From NCBI GenBank assembly GCA_003170595.1, contig PMZA01000378.1:7283-41658 (forward strand): a stretch of DNA of 34,376 nt, in the 5' to 3' direction. Source of the DNA: Armatimonadota bacterium (GTDB lineage Bacteria; Armatimonadota; Zipacnadia; Zipacnadales; FEN-943). Below the pieces are notes generated by a model. It was not told the DNA's origin, ran no database searches, and saw only the letters and a list, made by a program, of their open reading frames with translations. Below are positions 23,427-32,029 of the stretch, one piece after another; position 1 is the first letter of the stretch, and each line of letters opens with the position of its first letter. The translations under genes were made by a program, and so were the position numbers.

Positions 23427-26400
23427 CTAAGGCGCGGGCGCGAGCAAGACCACGTCGCCCGCCGCGGTCGCCGCGAGCAGTCGGCCGCTCGCATCCGTCA
23501 GGAGGGCCGTTACCTGCGCCCCTAGCGCGGCACACAGGACGGGGCTACCAACTCTGTCCAGCAGGTACACCGATCCGTCCATGCAGCCCACCGCGATGCC
23601 TCCCCCGGTGGCCGCCATCGTCCACGGCGCCGAGGGCAGGCGTCGCGACCAACGACGTGCGCCGTCGGGGCCGAAGGCCGTGACTATGCCCTCCTCGGTC
23701 GCGGCCACGACCTCCCTCTTGCCGTCGCCATCGAAATCGACGGCCACCACGCCGCGCATGTGGCGGCTGGGGTAGGGGAAGGACGGGCCGAAGCTCTGGG
23801 CCCACAGCGGCCGCCCGTCCACCGCATAGGCGCGCACGAAGTTCCACGTGCCGTTGGTGTCGACGACGACCTCAGGCGAGCCATCGTGGTCGGTGACGAT
23901 CAGGTCCTGCGAGTTCTGCGTCGCCCATCCGGGCACGTCGGTCATGCCGGAGGGAAGGCCGTTGTAGCTGCCGTCGAGCGCCCAGCTGCTGCCGTCAATG
24001 CGCTGCACGTCGTTGGTGCCGTTGGGCATCTTCGTGGACAGGAGCTTGCGCGCGCCGCCGGGGGTGGTCAGGAGCGCCATCCGCCAGACGTTGCCCCAGA
24101 AGACCGGGAGGCGCTTAAGGAGCTGCCCCTGGGCGTCGACAACCTCGATGGTGCATGCGCTACCGATCATCGCCTGGGTGCCGTCGGCGGTAAGGTGGCC
24201 GGTGAGCAGGCCGCTGATGCCGGGGATCGCGTCCTTGAACCAGTACGTCTTGCCAGTAGCGCGGACGTCGTCGTGCATGACCGACTGGAAGGTCCAGGCG
24301 AGCTTGCCGGCGGGGTCGTAGGCGTAGACCTTGTCGTCCTTGCAGCCGAGGAGGAGCAGGTGTGCCTCGGGCCAGTAGGTCGTCGAGAGGATTTCGGCGG
24401 GGGCCTCGATGGGTGCGCCTGTGGTGCCGTCGGGTGCGATGGGATAGGCCTTGCGATCGGTCACGGCGTAACCGGGGATGAGCCACTTCACCGCGCCGTC
24501 GACGTGCGCTTTGGATACCTGCTTCCATGCCGGAGGCGAGGCGGCTTGCTGTTGCGCCAGGGCGACATCGGGGCGCTTGCCCATCGCGACCGCGGCCTCC
24601 AACGCCGGCCGGAGCGCCGCAAGAAGGCTTTGCGCCGGCTTGACGACCGTGAAGTGATGGCGGCCCTTGCCGAAGTGCATGGGGAGGATGCCGGCCTTGC
24701 CGGCCGCCAACTGAACCATGAGCACGGTCTCGGCGTCGGCCTCGACGTCCATCTCGCCCTTCGCCAGGTCCCAGCAGAGCGTCACCGGCCGCGAGCTTCG
24801 AAGGAGCGGGCCGCCGGCGCTGATCGCCGTCGCATCGGCCGCGTAGAGGATGTCCGGGGTGAGCAGAAGGGCCTCCGCATCACTCTGAACACCGCCCGCC
24901 GACAGGGGCCCAAAGGCCGCGATTGCCGGATCGGGCATGCGGAGGGCGACTGCGTTGTTGCCAAGCTCCGCGCAGTCGAGGTCGCCATCCTTCGGCTTGA
25001 TCCCAACGAGCGAGGCCACGCGCACCGGCTTGCCGGCCTTGAAATCGCCGCGAAGCGAGGTGATGCCAAGCCATCCCTGGGACGAGGTTGCAGCACCCTT
25101 GACCGAAAACACGATAGCGCCAGTCGCTCCATGCGCGGCGAAGGTGATCCTCCCATCGGGAGTCATGGTCGGCTCAGAGGCACACTCGTACTGCACCGAG
25201 ATGTCCGCGTCGGTCATGTCCTGGCGTGGCGTGAAGACGTCGGATACGACCGTCCATCGCCCGGCGGCATGCAGAATCCTCCGCCGCCACGAGCCGAAGA
25301 AGAAGTTGGGGACCTCCGCCTCGATGTGTGCCACCGGGCCGACGGCGTCGTGGCGCAGAAGCTCGGAGGCCATCGGCACCTGCGCCTCGACGAGCCCCGC
25401 CTGCCGCACGACGACCTGGTTGAGATAGCCGTGGAGGAGCAACTTGTCGCCGATACGCAATTCGAGGAGGGACAGGCAATGATAGGGATTCCGCGAGCCG
25501 CCGTAGAAGCCGTCGAGGAGGAGGTAGTCGTCCTTCGGCGTCAGGCCGCTGCGGTAGGAGGCGAACTGATAGCCCTTCGTCTCCGGGAAAGGCACGGCGA
25601 ACTGATCGCGTAGCTCTCGCTCGAGGGGCCGCACGAGGACCTTGCCGACGATCTCGGTCGGCGGCCGCTCGGCCACCGTCGGCCAGAAGGATTGGCCGAT
25701 TCGGAAGACGTTGGGGTCCATGTTCGTCATGTTGCGGTAGTAGGCGAAGCGGCCGTCATGGGTAAGGTAGGCGGCCTTGTTCGCGAAGGAGAGGGAGAGC
25801 TGCTGGAGATTCTCGCAGCCGGGTGTGCCGTCGAGGATGAGGTCGAAGCCGCGGAGGAGTATGTCGAGATTGCCGTTCTGTGCGCCGATGCGATCGCCAC
25901 TGATGATCATGTAGCTGAGCAGCGGCTCGAGGGCGGTCGTGTACCAGAAGAGATGGTCGAACTCGCCCTCGACGTAGAAGGTGCGCGCGAGGGATGAGAA
26001 GGATTGCCGGGCGGCCTCGAGGTTCTTCCGCCACACGGGGTCGGGGTAGTACTTGTCGAAGTAGCGGCTCAGGCAATAGAGGTTGAGGGCGGCGTACTGG
26101 TCGTGGCGCGTCCCGATGGTGCGGGTGAGGTCGCCATAGTAATGCCCCGCGTAGGCCCACTCGGCCTGCCAATGCTTGAGCTGTTCGGAGAAGGCCTGGG
26201 TGATGCGGAGGCGCTGATCGTCGGTGAAGAAGGGGCTCTGCTCGACCAGATTCCAGAGGAGAATCATGTAGTGGCCGTTGTAGTGGTACGGGCCGGAGAG
26301 GGGGTGATTCTTGTCCTCGATGCGCTCGCCGTCGACCTTCCATATGTGCGCGATGGCCTTCTCATCGGGGAAGGCGAGCCAGAGGAATTCGCGGAGGAAT

Positions 26401-27590
26401 CGCTCCTCGCCGGTCATGTAGTAGAGGGCGAGGCGGCGGCTCAGGCAGTTCCAGCCGAAGTAGCTCGACGGGCCATACATCATGCTCGCTTCCCAGGAGG
26501 GGACGGTGTCGGCGTCGTCGGGAATCTTGAGTCCCTCGCCGAGCTTGATCTTCGCCAGCCAGCGGAAGGTGAGCGACTTGCCCTTCGCGGATTCCGAGGC
26601 GAGGCGGGCGAATTCGGCGACGGCGAGGCGCAGGCCGGCGTCGTCGCTGGCGCCGACGAAGATCACGTTGCGGCCGTTGCCGAAGGGATCGTGGAGCGAG
26701 CGGATGACGTAGCCGCCCGGGCCGGGATACTTCTGATCGAGGTAGGTGTAGTGCAGATCGTAGAGCCGGGAGATGAAATCGTTCGTCGTCCGGCAGCCCA
26801 GGACTATAGTGTTTTCAGGCAAGGGGAGAGGGACGTCACGATCGTGGCGGATGGGGAGGGTCGCGCCGGTCAGCCTACGCACCGTCTCGACGATGTCTCT
26901 GGCGGCGGAGTCGAAGCGTCCATCGGCCGGGACGACGACTATCGCGGCGGGCTTGCCCCCGCTGACGATGGACGTCTCGAGGTGCAGGTCGCGCAGCTTC
27001 GTGATCGGCGGTGGGGGAAAGGCGGAGAGGTCGCCGGTCTTCATGCCGGCGATCAGGCTGGCGATGTCCGACAGGGCGATCACCTCGGCGTCATCGACCA
27101 ACGTGTCGCAGAGCGTGTCGGTGTGCGTGTAGAGGAAGACCTCGAAGCCCGTGGAGCCGGCGGGGACGGCCGCGCCGGTCGAGCACTGGGACCACTTCTC
27201 GGCGCCGGCGGAGAGGGGGATCTGGACGAGTTGCTGGCTCGGGAGAAAGCGTAGCTGGAGGAAACCGCCTGCGCCGCGGCCGCCCTGGGCCGCCCTGGCC
27301 CAGACGGAGGCCCTCAGATACTTTGCGTCGGGCGGGAGTGGGCCAACCTGGCTGACGCCGACCTCGGAGGCGGGGTCGTGGTCGGAGATCAGCAGCGACT
27401 GGCGGCCCGTGTGGGTGAGGGTGGAGGCGGAAAGGTGCGTCGAGGGCGAGGCGCCCGCATAGAGGTCCCAGGCGGCGGGGACGCCCTTGTCCGAGAAGGC
27501 GCCCTCGAAGCCGCCGTTGCGCAGGAGATTCGCGGGCTGGGCCGGCGGGGCGGTGAAGGCGCACGTTGCGATCAGGAAGAGGCTGAGCAA
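23427..27590 (-). CDS. large secreted multidomain protein: CBM-like N-terminus, alpha/alpha-toroid (lyase/hydrolase-like) core, C-terminal PQQ/FG-GAP-like beta-propeller
   Basis: 1387 aa with signal peptide; LLRNGGFEGAFSDKGVPAAWDLY (CBM-like), Trp/Tyr-rich helical core, then KDDKVYAYDPAGKLAWTFQS, VAVDFDGDGKREVVAATEEGIVTAFGPDGARRWSRRLP. Confidence 0.7.
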   Translation of the reverse strand: MLSLFLIATCAFTAPPAQPANLLRNGGFEGAFSDKGVPAAWDLYAGASPSTHLSASTLTHTGRQSLLISDHDPASEVGVSQVGPLPPDAKYLRASVWARAAQGGRGAGGFLQLRFLPSQQLVQIPLSAGAEKWSQCSTGAAVPAGSTGFEVFLYTHTDTLCDTLVDDAEVIALSDIASLIAGMKTGDLSAFPPPPITKLRDLHLETSIVSGGKPAAIVVVPADGRFDSAARDIVETVRRLTGATLPIRHDRDVPLPLPENTIVLGCRTTNDFISRLYDLHYTYLDQKYPGPGGYVIRSLHDPFGNGRNVIFVGASDDAGLRLAVAEFARLASESAKGKSLTFRWLAKIKLGEGLKIPDDADTVPSWEASMMYGPSSYFGWNCLSRRLALYYMTGEERFLREFLWLAFPDEKAIAHIWKVDGERIEDKNHPLSGPYHYNGHYMILLWNLVEQSPFFTDDQRLRITQAFSEQLKHWQAEWAYAGHYYGDLTRTIGTRHDQYAALNLYCLSRYFDKYYPDPVWRKNLEAARQSFSSLARTFYVEGEFDHLFWYTTALEPLLSYMIISGDRIGAQNGNLDILLRGFDLILDGTPGCENLQQLSLSFANKAAYLTHDGRFAYYRNMTNMDPNVFRIGQSFWPTVAERPPTEIVGKVLVRPLERELRDQFAVPFPETKGYQFASYRSGLTPKDDYLLLDGFYGGSRNPYHCLSLLELRIGDKLLLHGYLNQVVVRQAGLVEAQVPMASELLRHDAVGPVAHIEAEVPNFFFGSWRRRILHAAGRWTVVSDVFTPRQDMTDADISVQYECASEPTMTPDGRITFAAHGATGAIVFSVKGAATSSQGWLGITSLRGDFKAGKPVRVASLVGIKPKDGDLDCAELGNNAVALRMPDPAIAAFGPLSAGGVQSDAEALLLTPDILYAADATAISAGGPLLRSSRPVTLCWDLAKGEMDVEADAETVLMVQLAAGKAGILPMHFGKGRHHFTVVKPAQSLLAALRPALEAAVAMGKRPDVALAQQQAASPPAWKQVSKAHVDGAVKWLIPGYAVTDRKAYPIAPDGTTGAPIEAPAEILSTTYWPEAHLLLLGCKDDKVYAYDPAGKLAWTFQSVMHDDVRATGKTYWFKDAIPGISGLLTGHLTADGTQAMIGSACTIEVVDAQGQLLKRLPVFWGNVWRMALLTTPGGARKLLSTKMPNGTNDVQRIDGSSWALDGSYNGLPSGMTDVPGWATQNSQDLIVTDHDGSPEVVVDTNGTWNFVRAYAVDGRPLWAQSFGPSFPYPSRHMRGVVAVDFDGDGKREVVAATEEGIVTAFGPDGARRWSRRLPSAPWTMAATGGGIAVGCMDGSVYLLDRVGSPVLCAALGAQVTALLTDASGRLLAATAAGDVVLLAPAP
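25098..25117 (+). repeat. solitary iteron-like motif CTTGACCGAAAACACGATAG
   Basis: 18/20 to CTTGCCTGAAAACACGATAG; inside the 1387-aa CDS. Confidence 0.6.
26804..26823 (-). repeat. solitary iteron-like motif CTTGCCTGAAAACACTATAG
   Basis: Exact 20-nt match to 1341-1360; inside the 1387-aa CDS (codes LPENTIV). Confidence 0.8.
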
Positions 27591-27670
27591 GGGACAGACC
27601 CCCTGAGCGTTCTTCTTCCTCTGAGGGTGGGCGCGTCCTGCAAGGAGGGGAGGACCTGCGCGGGGGTAAG

Positions 27671-27733
27671 GCGGGCCGGATTCGTGAGGACGCGCGAGGG
27701 CGCGTCCTCACGGATGCGGCCCCTCCGAAAAGC
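27671..27733. repeat. GGCCGGATTCG hairpin element, copy 2
   Basis: Same flanks as 8695-8755; inner stem GTGAGGACGCGC-loop-GCGCGTCCTCAC differs in sequence but still pairs. Confidence 0.8.
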
Positions 27734-27754
27734 GCGGGCCCCTGCGGCAGAAGA

Positions 27755-27784
27755 AAGCCCCCGCCTCGAAGGAGACGGGGGCTT
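27755..27784 (-). terminator. intrinsic terminator of the porin-like gene
   Basis: AAGCCCCCGCCTC-GAAG-GAGACGGGGGCTT, with TTTCTTCT following on the minus strand. Confidence 0.75.
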
Positions 27785-27810
27785 GGTGATGCGGGAGAGA
27801 TGGGCAGTAC

Positions 27811-28782
27811 CTACCGGCCCATGAGCCAGGGGTACCAGCGCCACTGCAGTTCGGCGCCCCAGAAGTTGTTGGGGGCGTTGTCGCCGCTCCAGATCTCGTA
27901 GTTGGTCTGGAGGCGCCAGCCGCTCTTGGGCAGCTCGTAGCTGAGGCCAAGAGTGGTGCGCTCCTGCTGGGTGGTTGCGGCGCAGCCACAGGGGGTTACG
28001 ACGCGCAGGTACTCGTAGCGGTCGGAGGTCCAGACGTTGCCGGCGATGTTGTAGCGGATCAAGGCATAGGCGCCGTCATAGTCCTCGCCGTAGACCTTGC
28101 CATGCCTCCCGCCGGTCCAGTATTCGGCCGTGCCCCACCAGGGGCCGTGCTGGTACTGAGCCATGCCCTCGAGGAAGTGAATCCCCGTCACGCCGTTGCC
28201 CCAGTAGCGCGTCAGCTCGAAGGTCCAATCCTTGTAGGGGGCCTTGGCGCCGAGCATGAAGTCCTTGTTGTTGTCCTTGTCGGCGGCATCGAGACCGGCG
28301 CCATCAAAGAGGCCGGCGCCGAAATAACCACCCTTGACCCAGGGGTTCGTCCACTGCGTCCACAAGCCCTTGTCGTAGGTTGAACCCACGAACTTGGTGA
28401 CGACCAGGGAGCGGTTCATGGTGAAGATCCACGAGGCACTCGTGCGAGACTCCCAACCAGCTGGTATGTGGATCTGCCCGAGTTCCATGCGCTGGAGGGC
28501 CTTGTCCTCAGGAGTGAGGCACAGGTAGGCGTCCAGGGTGGCGGTGTCGCCTCGGCCGAGGTGGGCCAGGTAGACGAAGCGCCAGTCTCCGTAGTGAAGC
28601 AGGACGCCCGGCCGGACCATCTCGATGGTGTTCTGCGCGGCCGTGGCGGGCTGCTTGACGTAGGAGCCCGAGGGACGGTTGGTGGTCCACAGCTTGAAGT
28701 AGCCGTAGGGTATGGCTTCGAACTCGTTGGCTGCCGGTACACTCGACCCGAGCAGCAGCACCCCTAAGAGAGCTAAAGGCAC
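27811..28782 (-). CDS. putative outer-membrane beta-barrel/porin-like protein
   Basis: Signal peptide; alternating amphipathic aromatic-rich strands (WRFVYLAHLGRGD, WTFELTRYWGNG, WRLQTNYEIWSGD) and C-terminal AELQWRWYPWLMGR. Confidence 0.6.
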   Translation of the reverse strand: MPLALLGVLLLGSSVPAANEFEAIPYGYFKLWTTNRPSGSYVKQPATAAQNTIEMVRPGVLLHYGDWRFVYLAHLGRGDTATLDAYLCLTPEDKALQRMELGQIHIPAGWESRTSASWIFTMNRSLVVTKFVGSTYDKGLWTQWTNPWVKGGYFGAGLFDGAGLDAADKDNNKDFMLGAKAPYKDWTFELTRYWGNGVTGIHFLEGMAQYQHGPWWGTAEYWTGGRHGKVYGEDYDGAYALIRYNIAGNVWTSDRYEYLRVVTPCGCAATTQQERTTLGLSYELPKSGWRLQTNYEIWSGDNAPNNFWGAELQWRWYPWLMGR

Positions 28783-28842
28783 GACGAATCCCTCCGCAGT
28801 TTCCTGTGGTTGGGTCTGCGACCGCCCGGCCGAGACGCGCGA

Positions 28843-28872
28843 CGAGCCCGGAGTTCTCCTACCCCGGGCTCG
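28843..28872. terminator. GC-rich hairpin CGAGCCCGG-N12-CCGGGCTCG
   Basis: Perfect 9-bp arms downstream of cysC on the minus strand; no strong T-tract. Confidence 0.45.
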
Positions 28873-28942
28873 CCGAACAGAATGTTAACCTATTCTTAAT
28901 CTCCTGCCAAGCGCGAGGCGAAACAAACTTCGCCCGCTCCGT

Positions 28943-29578
28943 TCAGACGTATCCGAGGCCGCGCAGCCGGTTCTCAACCTGCGCCTGCTCGTCGTCGGTG
29001 TAGGCCTCCGAGGCGTCGCAGGCTGAGCCGCCGGTGGGCTTGAGGTAGCCCAGTTCCTCGAGCTTGCAGAGGACCGCGGCGGCGCACTCATCGACGCTCA
29101 TCTGATCCGTGCGGACGTGGACCTCGGGATTTGCCGGCGCCTCATAGGGCATGTGCACGCCCGCGAGGTCGTTGATCTTGCCCGCGTCGGCCTTCGCATA
29201 GACGCCCTTGGGATCGCGTTGGCGGCAGACTTCCAGCGGCGCATCCACGTAGACCTCGACGAACTTCTCGCACCAGCCGCGCGCGCGGTCGCGGTAGTAC
29301 TGCAGCGGTGCGACGGCAGCGATGAGCACGTTGACGCCGTACTTGCTGAGCAGTTGGCCCATCCACGCGAGGCGCTTGGTGTTCTCGTCGCGGGCCTCGG
29401 GGGTGAAGCCGAGGTTGGGCGATAGGTTGGCGCGGACGACATCGGCGTCGAGGTTCTCGACGTCGAGGCCCATCTCGGCGAGACGCTGCTCGACGGCGGT
29501 GGCGAGGGTCGATTTGCCTGTGCCGGCGATGCCTGTAAACCAGATCACGAAACCCTTCTCTTTCTGCGCCATCATCAT
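28943..29578 (-). CDS. cysC: adenylylsulfate kinase
   Basis: FVIWFTGIAGTGKSTLATAVEQRLAEMGLDVENLDADVVRANLSPNLGFTPEARDENTKRLAW. The ORF track start (29650) would overlap the AbrB gene; a Met cluster at 29572-29578 is the likely start. Confidence 0.88.
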   Translation of the reverse strand: MMMAQKEKGFVIWFTGIAGTGKSTLATAVEQRLAEMGLDVENLDADVVRANLSPNLGFTPEARDENTKRLAWMGQLLSKYGVNVLIAAVAPLQYYRDRARGWCEKFVEVYVDAPLEVCRQRDPKGVYAKADAGKINDLAGVHMPYEAPANPEVHVRTDQMSVDECAAAVLCKLEELGYLKPTGGSACDASEAYTDDEQAQVENRLRGLGYV

Positions 29579-29618
29579 CACCGTTTCCCTTGGTGTGGCA
29601 AGCCACATGGGCGTTGCG

Positions 29619-29834
29619 TTAGTCGTAGTCTTCTTCCTCGCGGAGGTCATCCAGGTCGATCTCGACGCCCTTCAAGAACCCGCGCAGGTCTTCGATGGGC
29701 ACCTCCGGCACCAGGTAGATCATGCTACCCGTGTCTAGGAAAATGAGCTTATCACCCGGCTTCCAGCCGTGCCGCTCGCGGATCTCGCGCGGGATTGTGA
29801 TCCGGAAGTCTGAGTTCACCGTGACGGTAGCCAT
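29619..29834 (-). CDS. AbrB/SpoVT/MazE-type DNA-binding protein
   Basis: MATVTVNSDFRITIPREIRERHGWKPGDKLIFLDTGSMIYLVP is a swapped-hairpin AbrB N-terminus. Confidence 0.88.
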   Translation of the reverse strand: MATVTVNSDFRITIPREIRERHGWKPGDKLIFLDTGSMIYLVPEVPIEDLRGFLKGVEIDLDDLREEEDYD

Positions 29835-29855
29835 GTCGGGCCTCCACACCTGCGC

Positions 29856-31247
29856 TCATTCTATCAGCGATCGGCCTTCGAAGTGCCTCGGCGCTTCGAT
29901 GCCGAGGAGGTTCAGGATCGTTGGCGCGACGTCGACGGCCTTCGCCTCGCCCAGCGCGCTAGTCCCCTGCTGACCGGCTTCGTGCACCGCGAGGATGCCG
30001 AAGTAGTCGTGAACCGCGTCGTCCGGCCCTATCTCGGTGTCGAAGCTGTAGAGGCCGTCGTGGCCGACATCCTGCCCGGCCCGCCAGTAGAGGTCGTCGA
30101 AGTAGACGAGGAGGTCGGGGGCGTCGGCCACGTGCTCGCCCGTGTAGATGTCCTCGGGACGGAGGGCGCGGGTGTTCATGCGGCGGCCGGTGTGGTCGGT
30201 CGCGGCTTCGAGGCGCTCGATGAGATCCTGCCGCACGCCCTTGTAGCGGCGCTGGAGGATCAGGCCCTCGGGCTCGCGGCCCTCGACGTTCATGAACACG
30301 CGCGCGTAGTAGCCGCCCCACGCCCAGGCGATCGTGTGGCGCCAGTCGATCAGATCGGGCTTGATATCGCGCACACGATCGGGCTTCTCCTTGAGCTGAA
30401 GAAAGCCCTCCTCGCGGAGCCAGTCGTTGATGTGGAAGTTGCCGTCCATGCGCTTCGTGCCGTGGTCGCTCATGAGGACGACGGAGGTGTCGTCGCCCGC
30501 GAGGGAGAGAAGCTCGCCCAACTGCTCGTCGAGATGGCGATAGTAATCGATGAGGCAGGTCTCGAACTTGTTGCCAGGTTCGTACTTGATGTGCGTGGGG
30601 TCGGCGTACTTCCAGAAGCCGTGATGGAGGCGGTCGGGGCCCATCTCGACGTACATGAAGAGGTCCCAGGCTTCGCGGCTGAGCATCTCTCGCGCGACCG
30701 CGAAGTGGCCGTCGGTCATGCGGTAGATGTCGGAGAGGAGGCGGTTCTTGTCCTCGGTGCGGAAGCCGTCGATGTCGAGCATATAGCCGCCGCTGAGGCT
30801 CTGAACATCGTCGCGGAGGGAGGCCGGATAGGTGAACTCGCTGTCGGTGTTGGGCGTGAGGAAGTCCGCCACCAGCGCGCCGTTGAGGGGACGCGGCGGA
30901 TAGGTCTGCGGCACGTTGAGGATGCAGCAGCGCTTGCCGTGGCGGCTGGCGATGTCCCACACGCGATCGACGTGGACGGCGTCGGCCGTGGCGATCCACT
31001 TGCCGTCATAGGTGCCCTTGCGCAGGTTGCGGAAGCCGAAGAAGCCGAGGCCGCCGGGGTTGACCGAGGAGAACATGCTCGTCCAGGCGGGAACGGTGAT
31101 GGGCGGGTCGGTGCTGCGAAGCGGGCCGAAGGTCGAGCGGTCGAGGAGGGCCGAGGTGTTGGGCATGACGGCCCGCAAGTCGTCGAAGATGAGCTTCGGC
31201 GGCACGCTGTCCCAACCGATAAGCATGACCCGCTTCTTGTCGCTCAT
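29856..31247 (-). CDS. alkaline-phosphatase-superfamily hydrolase (type I phosphodiesterase/nucleotide pyrophosphatase-like)
   Basis: KKRVMLIGWDSVPPKLI...NTSALLDRSTFGPLRSTDPPITVPAWTSMFSSVNPG; VVLMSDHGTKRMDGNFHINDWL. ATG 31247 rather than ORF-track start 31472. Confidence 0.88.
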   Translation of the reverse strand: MSDKKRVMLIGWDSVPPKLIFDDLRAVMPNTSALLDRSTFGPLRSTDPPITVPAWTSMFSSVNPGGLGFFGFRNLRKGTYDGKWIATADAVHVDRVWDIASRHGKRCCILNVPQTYPPRPLNGALVADFLTPNTDSEFTYPASLRDDVQSLSGGYMLDIDGFRTEDKNRLLSDIYRMTDGHFAVAREMLSREAWDLFMYVEMGPDRLHHGFWKYADPTHIKYEPGNKFETCLIDYYRHLDEQLGELLSLAGDDTSVVLMSDHGTKRMDGNFHINDWLREEGFLQLKEKPDRVRDIKPDLIDWRHTIAWAWGGYYARVFMNVEGREPEGLILQRRYKGVRQDLIERLEAATDHTGRRMNTRALRPEDIYTGEHVADAPDLLVYFDDLYWRAGQDVGHDGLYSFDTEIGPDDAVHDYFGILAVHEAGQQGTSALGEAKAVDVAPTILNLLGIEAPRHFEGRSLIE

Positions 31248-31267
31248 GTCACTGAGCCCCCAGGCTC

Positions 31268-32029
31268 CTAATCCGCCACCAGGCCCCAACGTCGGGCGAG
31301 CTTGCGCTCCACCGGGCCGAAGATGAGTTGATTGACCAGCAGGCCGAGAACGAGGATGACGATGATCGCCGCCACGACCTGGGACATGTCGCCGAGGTCG
31401 CGGCCCAGCGTCAACACGCGCCCTAGCCCGCGCTCCGAGTAAAGCAATTCGCCCGCCATCAGCGATCGCCACGCGAAAGACCAGCCGAGCTTAAGCCCCG
31501 TGACGATCACCGGCAAGGCGGCGGGGAAGACGACGGACCACTGAAGCCGAAGCCCGCGCGAGCCGAGGGTGCGTCCGGCCTTCACCAGGATGGGGGAGAC
31601 GTTGCGGATGCCATCATTCACCGCGGTGGTGATGCAGAAAGCCGCGCCCATGACGAGGACGAAGATGATCGCCTTTTCGCTCAGCCCGAACCACAACAGG
31701 GCGAGGGGCAACCAGCAGATGCTCGGCAAGGCCTGCAGGGCCTGCGACATGGAGCCGATCGTATCGGAGAGCATGTCGGATCGTGCGATGGCCAGGCCGA
31801 GCGGTATGCCCAGCGCGACGGCGATGCCGTAGCCGATGACCATGCGCGTGAGGCTGGCCCCGATGGCGATCGGGAACTCGAGCGAGCGGAAGCCGTCGGC
31901 GAGGGTCGTCGCCACGGACCTTGGCGACGGCACCAGCAGCGGCGGCCAGACGTGCAGGCTGACGACCGCCTGCCACGCGCCCAGTAGGATGGCGAGAAAG
32001 ATCAGTTTCCTAACCAGTCCACGCACCAT
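31268..32029 (-). CDS. ABC transporter permease, sulfonate/nitrate/taurine type
   Basis: SMSQALQALPSICWLPLALLWFGLSEKAIIFVLVMGAAFCI is the SsuC/TauC/NrtB-type EAA loop region. Confidence 0.88.
   Translation of the reverse strand: MVRGLVRKLIFLAILLGAWQAVVSLHVWPPLLVPSPRSVATTLADGFRSLEFPIAIGASLTRMVIGYGIAVALGIPLGLAIARSDMLSDTIGSMSQALQALPSICWLPLALLWFGLSEKAIIFVLVMGAAFCITTAVNDGIRNVSPILVKAGRTLGSRGLRLQWSVVFPAALPVIVTGLKLGWSFAWRSLMAGELLYSERGLGRVLTLGRDLGDMSQVVAAIIVILVLGLLVNQLIFGPVERKLARRWGLVAD

Noticed and set aside
23760-25613. 617-aa plus-strand ORF antisense to the 1387-aa gene
   Set aside because: Shadow ORF; the opposite strand has coherent domain motifs, this one does not.
29619-29834. AbrB protein as antitoxin of a toxin-antitoxin pair
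   Set aside because: No PIN, MazF-like or other toxin gene adjacent; neighbours are a hydrolase and cysC.
29883-31271. 462-aa plus-strand ORF antisense to the AP-superfamily hydrolase
   Set aside because: Shadow ORF rich in V/A/E/D without motifs.
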